A stretch of DNA of 64,000 nucleotides from Candidatus Scatomonas merdigallinarum (GCA_018716305.1 DVKB01000013.1:1-64000), one strand, 5' to 3'; numbered from the stretch's first letter, positions 9,424 through 17,637 are shown. The notes: generated from the letters alone by a model not told the origin. Translations and numbers: made by a program.

Positions 9424-9494
9424 TTGTGCTTGTAAAATAACCGGCTGAACATTTTTACCTATTGATTTTTTCTGTATATATCCGTATGCTTTAT

Positions 9495-9555
9495 GATATG
9501 AGGTGTTTTTAGGATTGCGGGAGTACGAAGTGCGGAGCAATCCGTGTCTCATGTC
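9495..9555 (+). promoter_or_regulatory. Two-part hairpin in the leader of the corrinoid operon
   Basis: GATATGAG (9495-9502) pairs with CTCATGTC (9548-9555) with one G-U pair. Inside it, GGATTGC (9512-9518) pairs perfectly with GCAATCC (9537-9543). CTTTT follows the outer arm, so it could act as a terminator or attenuator. It lies 43 bases before the first gene of the corrinoid operon. I see no B12-box-like sequence, so I do not call it a cobalamin riboswitch. Confidence 0.5.
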
Positions 9556-9597
9556 CTTTTGTATTGAACTCAAATAAATTACTCCGGAGACAGAAGA

Positions 9598-10596
9598 ATG
9601 AAAATAACCATGAACATGACAGACTGCCGCTGGGACGAGGAGCGGTTTCTGGACGGGCAGGACGCGGCGGATTACCTGCGGAAGATGGAGCTTGACGGAT
9701 TGGAACTGATGCACTGCCAGGGAGGAGATCCCTCGTTTTTTCCGAGAGAGATTATCTGCGGCATGCATCTGCGGAACTGGAATGACTGGGTGGATCTGTG
9801 GCAGGAAAACTGGGAGCCGCTGAGAGAGGAATACGGTTCTCTGAAGCAGGCGGAAAAAGTGTACGGGAGACTGGATCGAAACAGCATTATCAGACCTCTG
9901 GAGAGGCAGCTTTCCATGGCCGCCTCCCTTGGGGTTTCTTATGTGGTTTTTCACGTCTGCGATGTCAAAACAACGGAACTGTACAGCTATCAGTTTCTGC
10001 ATACGGACGAGCAGGTGGTGGACGCCGCGGCTGAACTGATCAATACGCTGCTGGATGGAAAGGACTATCCATTTGAATTTCTGATGGAAAATCTCTGGTG
10101 GCCCGGTCTGACCATGACCAGGCCGGAGATCACAGAACGGCTGCTTGCGCAGATCCATTTTCCACGGAAGGGAATTATGCTGGATACAGGGCATCTGATG
10201 CACACAAACCTGAATCTGACTTCCCAGGAGGAGGCGGCAATGTATCTGACGCGGCAGATAAAAAAACACGGGGCGCTGTCTTCGTACATTCGGGGGATCC
10301 ATCTGAATCAGAGCATTACGGGAGCATATGTGCGTGAACTGCTGAAAAACCGGGAGCGTATGCCCGGGGAGTATGAAAAGAGGCAGGAGGACTGCTACCT
10401 CCATGTGTTTCAGATTGACGCGCATCTCCCCTTTACAGGCGCCGGAGTAAGAGAGGTGGTGGAAACCCTGCAGCCGGAATATCTCACTTTTGAATTCATT
10501 ACCTCCAGCCGGGAGGAACAGGAGGAGAAGCTGCGCCTGCAGTGGAAAGCCCTGGGAGGACGGGCGGCCTGGTTTGACAAAAAAGAGGGAATATGA
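9598..10596 (+). CDS. AP-endonuclease-2-type TIM-barrel protein, candidate cobamide-remodelling CbiR
   Basis: This 332-residue protein has the sequence pattern of the xylose-isomerase-like/AP endonuclease 2 superfamily: YVVFHVCD, EFLMENLWWPG, IMLDTGHLMH, IRGIHLNQS and LTFEFIT mark successive barrel strands, with His/Glu/Asp at strand ends suited to bind metal. Annotation pipelines would call it a sugar phosphate isomerase/epimerase. However, CbiR, known from Akkermansia as a cobamide-cleaving remodelling enzyme, belongs to this superfamily. Here the gene opens an operon with a corrinoid ABC transporter and CbiZ. I therefore infer that it removes the lower ligand loop of imported cobamides. 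The start ATG 9598 has GGAG about nine bases upstream. Confidence 0.65.
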   Translation: MKITMNMTDCRWDEERFLDGQDAADYLRKMELDGLELMHCQGGDPSFFPREIICGMHLRNWNDWVDLWQENWEPLREEYGSLKQAEKVYGRLDRNSIIRPLERQLSMAASLGVSYVVFHVCDVKTTELYSYQFLHTDEQVVDAAAELINTLLDGKDYPFEFLMENLWWPGLTMTRPEITERLLAQIHFPRKGIMLDTGHLMHTNLNLTSQEEAAMYLTRQIKKHGALSSYIRGIHLNQSITGAYVRELLKNRERMPGEYEKRQEDCYLHVFQIDAHLPFTGAGVREVVETLQPEYLTFEFITSSREEQEEKLRLQWKALGGRAAWFDKKEGI

Positions 10597-10650
10597 GATA
10601 CTAACTCAGAAATCAATCTGCCGGATCCGGCAGAAGCGAAGGAGAAAAAC

Positions 10651-11676
10651 ATGAAAAAGAAAACTATTGCAGGAATTTTAACTTTTACTTTGGCCGCGTT
10701 TTTTGCGGCCGGGTGCGGATCAGCAGCCGAGGAAAACCAAGCCGGATCCGCGGCAGTTTCTGAGAGCGGCGTTTCCGGCACTGTCTCCGGAAGTACCGGG
10801 GATTCTTCCGGGAAAGAAACGGCGGAGGACGGCAGCGGGGAGGGTGCGGAGACTCAGTATCCGCTGACTGTCACGGATGATCTCGGCAACCGTGTTACGA
10901 TTGAAAGCGAGCCGGAGCGGGTGGTTTCTCTCTCGCCGGCCAACACGGAGACCCTGTTCGCGCTGGGAGCGGATGAGCGGATCGTCGGGAGGACGGATTA
11001 CTGCAGTTATCCGGAGGAGGCGGCAGAGGTGCCCTCAATCGGGACTTATACTTCTCCCAATATGGAGCTGATTATTTCCATGGAGCCGGATGTGATTTTT
11101 GCTTCCGACTACATAGACGATTCCATCCGCAGCCAGGTGGAGAACGCCGGCGCGAAGGTGATCGTCTTCGCGGGGAATGATCTGGAGAGTGTGGAGCAGA
11201 ATATCCTCACGGCAGGCCAGGTGATGAACCTCAATCAGGAGGCGGAGGAGATCACTGCCGGCATGGAGGCACAGATGGAGGAGCTGCAGGAGATTCTGTC
11301 CAAAAAAACGGAGGAGAAAAGCGCGTTCATAGATCTGGGAGATTATTACAGCGCAGGGGAAGGCTCCCTGCTGGGAAATATGCTGGACGACATCGGGGTG
11401 CGAAACATCGCGGCGGATACCGGTGAGATGTGGCCGCAGCTTTCTCTGGAAAAAATCATTGAGAGCGATCCCGATGTGTATATTTCTCTGTACACGGCGC
11501 CGGAGGATCTGAAAGCTGTATCGGGACTTTCTTCCCTGGAGTGCATCAAAGAGGGGCGGATTATCTATTACGACGGACTCTCTCCGGAGGCCGATATGAT
11601 CCAGAGAGCCGGTCCGAGGCTGGCGGAAGGTACCAGGCTTCTGGCGGAGCAGATCTATCCGGAGCTGTTTTCATAA
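10651..11676 (+). CDS. btuF: Corrinoid (BtuF-like) ABC transporter substrate-binding lipoprotein
   Basis: This 341-residue lipoprotein has a signal peptide ending AAGC, with lipidated Cys22. A Ser/Gly/Glu-rich linker (about 23-68) follows, then the periplasmic-binding-protein fold of the BtuF/FhuD class (PLTVTDDLGNRVTIESEPERVVSLSP opening in two halves, then NTETLFALGADERIVG). The lipoprotein would capture corrinoids outside the membrane and hand them to the permease encoded next. Specificity for corrinoids rather than iron chelates is inferred from CbiZ and the TIM-barrel gene in the same operon. AAGGAG precedes the start. A small palindrome CTGCCGGATCCGGCAG lies just upstream at 10618-10633. 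Confidence 0.85.
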   Translation: MKKKTIAGILTFTLAAFFAAGCGSAAEENQAGSAAVSESGVSGTVSGSTGDSSGKETAEDGSGEGAETQYPLTVTDDLGNRVTIESEPERVVSLSPANTETLFALGADERIVGRTDYCSYPEEAAEVPSIGTYTSPNMELIISMEPDVIFASDYIDDSIRSQVENAGAKVIVFAGNDLESVEQNILTAGQVMNLNQEAEEITAGMEAQMEELQEILSKKTEEKSAFIDLGDYYSAGEGSLLGNMLDDIGVRNIAADTGEMWPQLSLEKIIESDPDVYISLYTAPEDLKAVSGLSSLECIKEGRIIYYDGLSPEADMIQRAGPRLAEGTRLLAEQIYPELFS

Positions 11677-11687
11677 AGGATTTAGGA

Positions 11688-11713
11688 GGGCGCCGCGGCT
11701 TGGGCGCCCTTTT
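11688..11713 (+). terminator. Intercistronic terminator between btuF and btuC
   Basis: GGGCGCC (11688-11694) pairs with GGCGCCC (11703-11709), followed by TTTT. With only four T residues it probably stops only part of the transcripts. That would leave more binding protein than membrane components, a common arrangement in ABC operons. Confidence 0.65.
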
Positions 11714-11734
11714 CGGTTAAGGGGAGTACAAAGT

Positions 11735-12772
11735 ATGAAGAAAAAGAAAAAGCGGCTGGCGCTGATCCTGGCGGCTGCCGGCTGTATCCTGCTGATTTAT
11801 TTCTGTACCGTCCTGGGCGCGGCTTCCGTCTCTTTAGGGGACGTGAACCGGATCCTGCTCCATGAGATTTTTCATATGCCGGTGGATATGGAGGGCATTT
11901 CCGCGGGGAGCATCGCCATCATCCGGGATGTGCGCCTGCCCAGAGTACTTCTGGGATTTCTGACCGGAGCGGCCCTGGCAGTGTGCGGGGCCAGCTATCA
12001 GGGAATTTTTAAAAATCCTATGGCGGATCCCTATATTCTGGGGATTTCCTCCGGGGCGGCTCTGGGCGCCGCCATCGGTATTGTCCTTCATTTTTCGGGA
12101 AACATCGCCGGACTTTCCGGCACTGCGTTTCTGGCGTTTGCGGGAGCCCTGCTGACCGTGTTTCTGGTATATTCCATCTCCAGGACCGGCAGAAAAGTCC
12201 CTATCGCCAGTCTGATTTTGTCGGGAATCGCGGTCAACCAGAGCCTTTCGGCCTTTATGTCTCTGATTATGCTGTTTCATCAGCAGAGTATGGACCAGAT
12301 TATGTTCTGGACCATGGGCAGCCTGAACGGAAAAGGGTGGAATCAGATCTTTACCATTCTGCCCTACGTGATCCTGGGAGTAATCCTTTTGATGACTTCG
12401 GCCAGGGAACTGGATATCATGCTGTTGGGGGAGGATACGGCGGTACAGCTGGGAGTCAATGTGGAATTTGTCAAGAAAAAGGTGCTGATCGTATCCAGCA
12501 TTGTTACGGCGGCTGTGGTTTCCGCCACAGGCATCATCGGCTTTGTGGGCCTTTTGGTTCCCCACGTAGTGAGATTGTTTACCGGACCCAAGCACCGGGT
12601 GCTGATGCCCGTCTCCCTGCTTTTCGGCGGAACCTTCCTGATTCTCTGCGATACGGCGGCCAGGAGCATGATTACCCAGGAGATACCGGTAGGAATTATC
12701 ACGGCGGCCTTCGGCGGCCCGTTTTTCCTGTATCTGCTCTGGAAATCCCGGAGAGGAGGTGCGGCCGGATGA
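11735..12772 (+). CDS. btuC: Corrinoid ABC transporter permease (FecCD/BtuC family)
   Basis: This 345-residue, very hydrophobic protein has about ten membrane spans. Family signatures include DVRLPRVLLGFLTGAALAVC, GASYQGIFKNPMADPYILG, the cytoplasmic coupling stretch before LGVNVEFVKKK, and GIIGFVGLLVPHVVRL. Two copies would form the channel of a type II importer. GGGGAG lies about ten bases upstream of ATG 11735. Its stop overlaps the start of the ATPase gene by four bases (ATGA), so the two are translationally coupled. Confidence 0.92.
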   Translation: MKKKKKRLALILAAAGCILLIYFCTVLGAASVSLGDVNRILLHEIFHMPVDMEGISAGSIAIIRDVRLPRVLLGFLTGAALAVCGASYQGIFKNPMADPYILGISSGAALGAAIGIVLHFSGNIAGLSGTAFLAFAGALLTVFLVYSISRTGRKVPIASLILSGIAVNQSLSAFMSLIMLFHQQSMDQIMFWTMGSLNGKGWNQIFTILPYVILGVILLMTSARELDIMLLGEDTAVQLGVNVEFVKKKVLIVSSIVTAAVVSATGIIGFVGLLVPHVVRLFTGPKHRVLMPVSLLFGGTFLILCDTAARSMITQEIPVGIITAAFGGPFFLYLLWKSRRGGAAG

Positions 12773-14031
12773 GCAAAGAAATGCTGAAAATGACAGAGGT
12801 AACTGCCGGCTACGGGGAAAAGAAGGTGCTGAAAGGGATCAGCGTCACGATCCGGCAGGGGGAGTTTGTGTCCCTGATCGGTTCCAACGGCGCGGGGAAA
12901 TCTACGCTGCTCAAATGTGTCTCCGGACTGCTTCCGGCAGAGAGCGGGGAGATCCTGCTCTGCGGACGGGACAACCGTGTCCTGAAACCCAAGGAAAGGG
13001 CACGCCTGGCCGCTGTGGTTCCGCAGTCTTACGGAGTGGAGTACGCCTTTACCGCGGAGGATGTGGTGGCTATGGGACGATACCCCTACCAGGGCTTCGG
13101 AAGGCATGAGTCCGGGGCGGATGAGGAGGAGGTCCGCCGGGCCATGGAGGTGACCAACACGCTGGAATTTCAAAACCGGCTTTACAATGAGCTGAGCGGC
13201 GGAGAGAAGCAGAGGGTCATTCTGGCCAGAGCTTTGGCCCAGCAGCCGGAGATTCTTCTTCTGGATGAGCCCACCTCCGCGCTGGACATCCACCATCAGA
13301 CGGAGGTCATGGAGCTGATTACAAAGCTGAACCGGGAACAGGGCCTGACGGTTCTGGCGGTGCTCCATGACGTGAATATGGCATCCAGATACTGCGGAAG
13401 AATGATCCTGTTAAAAGACGGGCGCCTGGCTGCCGACGGGGAGCCCCATCAGATCGTCACCAAGAAAAATATGGAAGCCCTCTATCAGATGAAAATCCTG
13501 ATTCGGGAAAATCCTCTTTTTCACAAGCCGGAGATCGTGCCCATCCGCGTGCTCCGGGAAAAAAGGGCCGGCCGCCCTCTGCGCGTTCATGTAATCTGCG
13601 GAGGCGGGGGAGCTGTAAAAATTATAGAGGAGCTGGATGACAGAGGCTATGAGCTGACGGCCGGAGTGGTCAATATGGGGAGCGGAGACTGCGAGATCTG
13701 CCGTTATCTGCAGATCCCCCATGTGGAGATCCCGCCCTTTACACCGGTAACCGCGAAGGATCAGGAGAGAAATCTGGCCCTGATGGAGGACGCGGAGGTG
13801 ATCCTGGTGTCGGATGTTCCCTTTGGCAGAAACAATCTGGAGAATCTGCGGGGGCTGGAGCGCGTAAAGGGAAAAATATTTTTCCACAAAAACGCTCTCA
13901 GCGGAGATTATACCGGCGGCAGTCTGGTGAAGCGACTTCAGGAGCTGGGAGAACAAAAGCAGATCTGTTATTTCGGAGATCATGATGAATTTCTGGGGAT
14001 GCTGCAGAAATTGTCAGGAAAGGAGGGATAG
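12769..14031 (+). CDS. btuD: Corrinoid ABC transporter ATPase with extra C-terminal domain
   Basis: I chose ATG 12769, with AGGAGGT eight bases upstream and an ATGA overlap with btuC. It gives 420 residues. The first 255 residues are a standard FecE/BtuD ATPase: Walker A GSNGAGKST, signature LSGGEKQRVILARAL, Walker [13 protein letters not shown] and the switch His in VLHDVNMA. The final 160 residues form a separate domain (VHVICGGGGAVKIIEELDDR, AGVVNMGSGDCEICRYL, VILVSDVPFGRNNLENL) that ordinary BtuD lacks. It has an alpha/beta, nucleotide-fold look. Its function is not known to me; sensing a ligand or nucleotide would fit. Confidence 0.88.
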   Translation: MSKEMLKMTEVTAGYGEKKVLKGISVTIRQGEFVSLIGSNGAGKSTLLKCVSGLLPAESGEILLCGRDNRVLKPKERARLAAVVPQSYGVEYAFTAEDVVAMGRYPYQGFGRHESGADEEEVRRAMEVTNTLEFQNRLYNELSGGEKQRVILARALAQQPEILLLDEPTSALDIHHQTEVMELITKLNREQGLTVLAVLHDVNMASRYCGRMILLKDGRLAADGEPHQIVTKKNMEALYQMKILIRENPLFHKPEIVPIRVLREKRAGRPLRVHVICGGGGAVKIIEELDDRGYELTAGVVNMGSGDCEICRYLQIPHVEIPPFTPVTAKDQERNLALMEDAEVILVSDVPFGRNNLENLRGLERVKGKIFFHKNALSGDYTGGSLVKRLQELGEQKQICYFGDHDEFLGMLQKLSGKEG

Positions 14032-15123
14032 ATGATGCGGATTGCCACACTTCCGGCCGGTGACCCGGTACACCGGTACGATCAGTGCCTTGTGGTGCCT
14101 TTTGCGGGCGCCCGCCGTGTTTTGAGTACCAGCCCCATGAACGGAGGGTATCGGGAAGATCTGACGGCAGTTTTCAACAACGATATGAATCCGGGGCCGG
14201 GCATGGCCTGCCGGATGCTGGCCCCCACCTACGGGGAGCATTTGACAGCCATGGCCCGGGAGCTGGGGCTGGATCCGGAAACCAGCTCCGGTATTTCCAC
14301 CTCCGCCAGCATGGAACATGTTTCCATACGGACGGAGAGCTTTGAGGCTCTGTCCGTGACAGCGGTGGTCACCGGTGGGATCGAGGTGAACGGAGGCAGG
14401 GCCGGGGATCCGGCCGCCTGGTATGAGGCGGAGCAGAAGGCCGTTCCTCTCCGGGAGGGGACCATCAATATCCTGCTGTTTTTCAATACGGATCTGACCC
14501 CGGGAGCCATGGCCCGGGCGCTGGTTACCTGCACGGAGGCAAAAACAGCCGCCCTTCAGGAGCTGCTGGCCCCCAGCCGTTATTCCATGGGCCTGGCCAC
14601 AGGATCCGGCACGGATGGGACCATCGTGGTCTGCAATGCGGAGGCGGAAATCTGCCTGACAGACGCGGGAAAGCACAGCAAGCTGGGAGAACTGATCGGA
14701 AAAGCGGTGAAGCAGGCGGTCAAAGAGGCGCTCAGACTGCAGACCGGCCTTTCCGGGGAGTATCAGCATCAGGTTCTGCGCCGGACAGACCGGTTCGGGA
14801 TCACAGAGCAGTCCCTGTGGGAAGATTACCGGAAACAGCAGGGAAAGATGAGCCGGGCGGATTATTCGGATCAGCTGTATACAGTCGGCAGAAGAGGAGA
14901 GCTGGTGACGGCGGTTTCCCTGTATGTACATCTTTTGGATCAGCTGATCTGGGAACTTTTGTCCCCACAGGAGACGTATCAGATGGGGCGGAAAATTCTG
15001 GGAATCATAAAGGGAAGGCACGGGGAAGAGCCGGAACAGCTTCCGGATCGGGAAGCTGTGCTGGAGCGGATGATCCGGGAACTGAAAGATGCCCTGAACG
15101 GGCTGGTGGAAGAAAAACCATAA
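14032..15123 (+). CDS. cbiZ: Adenosylcobinamide amidohydrolase CbiZ
   Basis: This 363-residue protein matches the CbiZ family. Its core runs from about 25 to 215 with VLSTSPMNGGYRED, FNNDMNPGP, GISTSASMEHVSI, VVTGGIEVNGGRAGDP, NILLFFNTDLTPGAMARALVTCTEAKTAALQEL and ATGSGTDG. CbiZ cleaves the aminopropanol side arm of adenosylcobinamide or pseudocobalamin, giving adenosylcobyric acid that can be rebuilt with another lower ligand. The C-terminal 145 residues are helical and specific to this type. Two adjacent ATG codons (14032, 14035) both fit the AGGAGG upstream. The stop of the ATPase gene touches this start, so it is the last gene of the uptake operon. Confidence 0.9.
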   Translation: MMRIATLPAGDPVHRYDQCLVVPFAGARRVLSTSPMNGGYREDLTAVFNNDMNPGPGMACRMLAPTYGEHLTAMARELGLDPETSSGISTSASMEHVSIRTESFEALSVTAVVTGGIEVNGGRAGDPAAWYEAEQKAVPLREGTINILLFFNTDLTPGAMARALVTCTEAKTAALQELLAPSRYSMGLATGSGTDGTIVVCNAEAEICLTDAGKHSKLGELIGKAVKQAVKEALRLQTGLSGEYQHQVLRRTDRFGITEQSLWEDYRKQQGKMSRADYSDQLYTVGRRGELVTAVSLYVHLLDQLIWELLSPQETYQMGRKILGIIKGRHGEEPEQLPDREAVLERMIRELKDALNGLVEEKP

Positions 15124-15129
15124 AGAGAA

Positions 15130-15170
15130 GGCAGCCGCGGGGCGTTGACCGCGCGGCTGCCCCCTTTCTT
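15130..15170 (+). terminator. Terminator between the convergent cbiZ and glnN genes
   Basis: GGCAGCCGCG (15130-15139) pairs with CGCGGCTGCC (15152-15161), followed by CCCTTTCTTT. It ends the corrinoid operon and, with its stem readable on both strands, may also help end glnN. Confidence 0.75.
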
Positions 15171-17269
15171 TATACAGAGAAAAGAAGAGCGTCATAAGTG
15201 GGATAGGGCAGTTCCTCATCCGGTATCTTGGCCTCTGCTTTATCTGCAGCCGCCCGCAGTTTTTCCATGGTAGGCAGCACGGTCTGACAGCAGTAGTCCG
15301 CGGATTCCTGCATGGAATCTTTCCTGCCGATTTCATCGATCTGATACTCCAGCTCCTCCAGAGAAGCGGAAATTTCCTCGTAGGATTTTCCTAGGAAGGC
15401 TGCCAGCTTTTCAGCCGAGGCAGTGGGCACGGAGGAAGCCAGGGCTTTCACGGACCGGGCCTGCTCGGACACGGAGGCGGCATAGCAGGCCACAGCCGGA
15501 AGAAAATCTTTGGTAAGCATTTCGCTTAAAGTTCTGGCCTCAATGCCGATGGTTTTCACATAGTTCTCCAGCAGGATCTCGTACCGGGACAGGATTTCCT
15601 CTCTGGTGAAAATATGATGCCTGGTGAAAAGGTTTACGTTTTTCTCCGCAATAAACTGGGGAAGGCATTCCGGGGTGGAGGCAAGATTGTACAGGCCTCT
15701 TTTTTTCGCCTCCGCTACCCATTCCTCGGTATAGCCGTTTCCGTTGAAAATCACCTTTTTATGTTTTTTGATAGCCCGCTTAATGAGCTCGTGGACGGCG
15801 TGCTCCATATCTTCCGGGGCGGTTCCCTTCAGTTCGTCCGCGAACTGGGACAAAGCTTCCGCCACGGCGGTATTCAGGATGATATTGGGGGTTGCCACCG
15901 AAGCGGAGGAACCCAGCATGCGGAATTCAAATTTATTCCCTGTAAAGGCAAAGGGCGAAGTCCGGTTCCGATCCGTGTTGTCCTTTACAAAATGGGGCAG
16001 CACATGAGCGCCGGTTTCCAGCTGAACACTCTGATGCTTGCCGAAATAGGCGTCCTCCTCGATGGATTTCAGCACCGCGGTGAGTTCATCTCCCAGAAAG
16101 ATGGAGACAATGGCCGGCGGGGCCTCGTTCCCTCCCAGACGGTGGTCGTTTCCGGCGCTGGCGGCGGAAATACGCATCAGATCCGCATATTCGTCCACCG
16201 CTTTGATTACGGCCATGAGAAATACCAGAAACTGAATGTTCTGTTCCGGGGTTTTGCCGGGATCCAGCAGGTTTTCTCCCGTGTTGGTGGAGATGGACCA
16301 GTTGTTGTGCTTGCCGCTTCCGTTGATTCCCTCAAAGGGCTTCTCGTGGAGCAGGCATGCCAGACCGTGTTTATCCGCCACTTTCTTCATGATCTCCATA
16401 GTGAGCTGATTGTGATCCACGGCCACGTTGGCGGTGTCAAAGATGGGCGCCAGCTCGTGCTGGGAAGGCGCCACCTCATTGTGTTTGGTCTTGGCGGGAA
16501 TTCCCAGTTTCCACAGCTCTTCATCCAGGTCGTGCATGTAGGCAGCAACCCTGGGCTTTAAAGCGCCGAAGTAATGGTCCTCCATCTCCTGGCCTCTGGG
16601 AGCGGAGGCGCCAAGAAGGGTTCTTCCCGTAAAGATCAGATCCCGGCGCTGCCGGTAAAGCTCCTTATCTACCAGAAAGTATTCCTGCTCCGGACCGATG
16701 GTGGTAGATACATGGGTCACAGCGGTGTTGCCGAGAATATGGAGAACCTTGACTGCTTCCTGGCTCAGGGCCTCCATAGAGCGCAGCAGAGGGGTCTTTT
16801 TATCCAGGGCTTCCCCGCCGTAGGAGCAGAAGGCTGTGGGAATGTAAAGAGTGCCGTCTTTAATAAAAGCCGGGGAAGTAGGATCCCATGCGGTATAGCC
16901 TCTGGCTTCAAAGGTAGCCCGCAGCCCCCCGGAGGGAAAACTGGAGGCGTCCGGTTCTCCTTTTACCAGTTCCTTTCCGGAAAAATCCATGATGACCTCA
17001 CCGTTTTCCGTGGGAGTAATAAAGCTGTCGTGCTTTTCAGCGGTGAAGCCGGTCATAGGCTGGAACCAGTGGGTGAAATGGGTGGCGCCGTTTTCCACCG
17101 CCCACTCTTTCATGGCTACGGCTACGGAATTCGCCACCTCCAGTTCCAGGTGGGTGCCGTTCTCAATGGTTTTCTTCAGAGCTTTATAAATATCTTTGGG
17201 AAGCTTATTCCGCATGACCTTGTCATTAAATACCAGGCTCCCATATAAAGCAGGAATGTCTTTGTTCAT
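15170..17269 (-). CDS. glnN: Type III glutamine synthetase
   Basis: This 699-residue protein has the length and motifs of GSIII: THFTHWFQPMTGFTAEKHDS near the start, FSGKELVKGEPDASSFPSGG, the ATP/metal-binding TTIGPEQEYFLVDK, KHNEVAPSQHELAP, EKPFEGINGSGKHNNWS and RLGGNEAPPAIVSIFLGD. It joins ammonia to glutamate with ATP. Start ATG at 17269 has AGGAG upstream. It is transcribed divergently from gltB and is followed by a terminator. The leader has a promoter and then an attenuator with a hexaloop hairpin (17351-17396), so expression is probably set by antitermination. A second, type I synthetase lies 6.5 kb away in the gltBD operon. Confidence 0.95.
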   Translation of the reverse strand: MNKDIPALYGSLVFNDKVMRNKLPKDIYKALKKTIENGTHLELEVANSVAVAMKEWAVENGATHFTHWFQPMTGFTAEKHDSFITPTENGEVIMDFSGKELVKGEPDASSFPSGGLRATFEARGYTAWDPTSPAFIKDGTLYIPTAFCSYGGEALDKKTPLLRSMEALSQEAVKVLHILGNTAVTHVSTTIGPEQEYFLVDKELYRQRRDLIFTGRTLLGASAPRGQEMEDHYFGALKPRVAAYMHDLDEELWKLGIPAKTKHNEVAPSQHELAPIFDTANVAVDHNQLTMEIMKKVADKHGLACLLHEKPFEGINGSGKHNNWSISTNTGENLLDPGKTPEQNIQFLVFLMAVIKAVDEYADLMRISAASAGNDHRLGGNEAPPAIVSIFLGDELTAVLKSIEEDAYFGKHQSVQLETGAHVLPHFVKDNTDRNRTSPFAFTGNKFEFRMLGSSASVATPNIILNTAVAEALSQFADELKGTAPEDMEHAVHELIKRAIKKHKKVIFNGNGYTEEWVAEAKKRGLYNLASTPECLPQFIAEKNVNLFTRHHIFTREEILSRYEILLENYVKTIGIEARTLSEMLTKDFLPAVACYAASVSEQARSVKALASSVPTASAEKLAAFLGKSYEEISASLEELEYQIDEIGRKDSMQESADYCCQTVLPTMEKLRAAADKAEAKIPDEELPYPTYDALLFSV

Positions 17270-17350
17270 AATTGTATGCTCCTTTCTCTTTTCGGCAAAT
17301 GCGGTACTGCGTCCCGGCCCGGGTCAGCCGCCTGCCGGGCAGGACCGCGC

Positions 17351-17396
17351 AAAAAAAGCGCTCCGGACCTGTCGGATCCAAAGCGCCTTTGCTCTA
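17351..17396 (-). promoter_or_regulatory. glnN leader attenuator with ANTAR-type hexaloop
   Basis: Read on the minus strand, AGAGC-AAAGGC-GCTTT (17395 to 17380) forms a 5-bp stem, 6 bp with an outer U-G pair. Its six-base loop has A at position 1 and G at position 4. It matches the published 13-base ANTAR/eut motif AGCAANGRRGCUY at 12 of 13 positions. The same bases GCGCTTTGGA (17386-17377) can pair instead with TCCGGAGCGC (17367-17358), followed by seven T, forming an intrinsic terminator. The two folds exclude each other. The promoter lies directly upstream, so the RNA begins only a few bases before the hairpin. I see no second hexaloop hairpin here. Confidence 0.75.
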
Positions 17397-17404
17397 TGCA
17401 CAGC

Positions 17405-17434
17405 AGTATATACTCGGAAAAACAGAAATGTCAA
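17405..17434 (-). promoter_or_regulatory. glnN promoter
   Basis: On the minus strand TTGACA (17434-17429) is followed after 18 bases by TATACT (17410-17405); an overlapping TATATA gives 16 bases. The predicted RNA start is near 17398, directly before the attenuator. Confidence 0.75.
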
Positions 17435-17525
17435 CCCCCCATTTTTTCTTCCGGGATCCTTTGCGCAGCCTTCCCCGGGCGGATCATGACCTGTTTCTTC
17501 TAATTATATAGGGATTTTCGGTTAT

Positions 17526-17637
17526 TGTGATATTTCACATGAAAAACCATGGAAGCCAAAATAAATTCGGCAATATAGAAAAATACAGAAATTAACACAA
17601 AATTCATCTTTACAGGTACAAAAATATGTATTATAGT
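17526..17637 (+). promoter_or_regulatory. gltB promoter with upstream dyad
   Basis: TTTACA (17609-17614) and TATAGT (17632-17637) are spaced by 17 bases, about 32 bases before the gltB start. Upstream at 17526-17539 lies the perfect dyad TGTGATATTTCACA, with 5-base arms and a 4-base centre. It sits 70 bases before the -35 element, between the divergent glnN and gltB promoters, and could bind a CRP/FNR-like or other dimeric regulator. No terminator lies in this leader, unlike glnN. Confidence 0.6.

Noticed and set aside
9326-9597. Cobalamin riboswitch in the corrinoid operon leader
   Set aside because: I looked for the B12-box core and the expected stems in the 270 bases before the first gene and did not find them; only a two-part hairpin is visible.
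11688-11713. ANTAR hexaloop at the btuF-btuC terminator
   Set aside because: The stem-loop has no alternative hairpin with A at loop position 1 and G at position 4. It looks like a simple terminator.
12337-12768. N-terminal extension of the btuD frame into btuC
   Set aside because: The frame is open upstream, but AGGAGGT before ATG 12769 and the usual ABC start (LKMTEVTAGYG) show the real start. The extension would overlap btuC fully.
15614-16561. Plus-strand open frame inside glnN (315 codons)
   Set aside because: Antisense to the type III glutamine synthetase, with low-complexity Gly/Arg/His content and no start signal.
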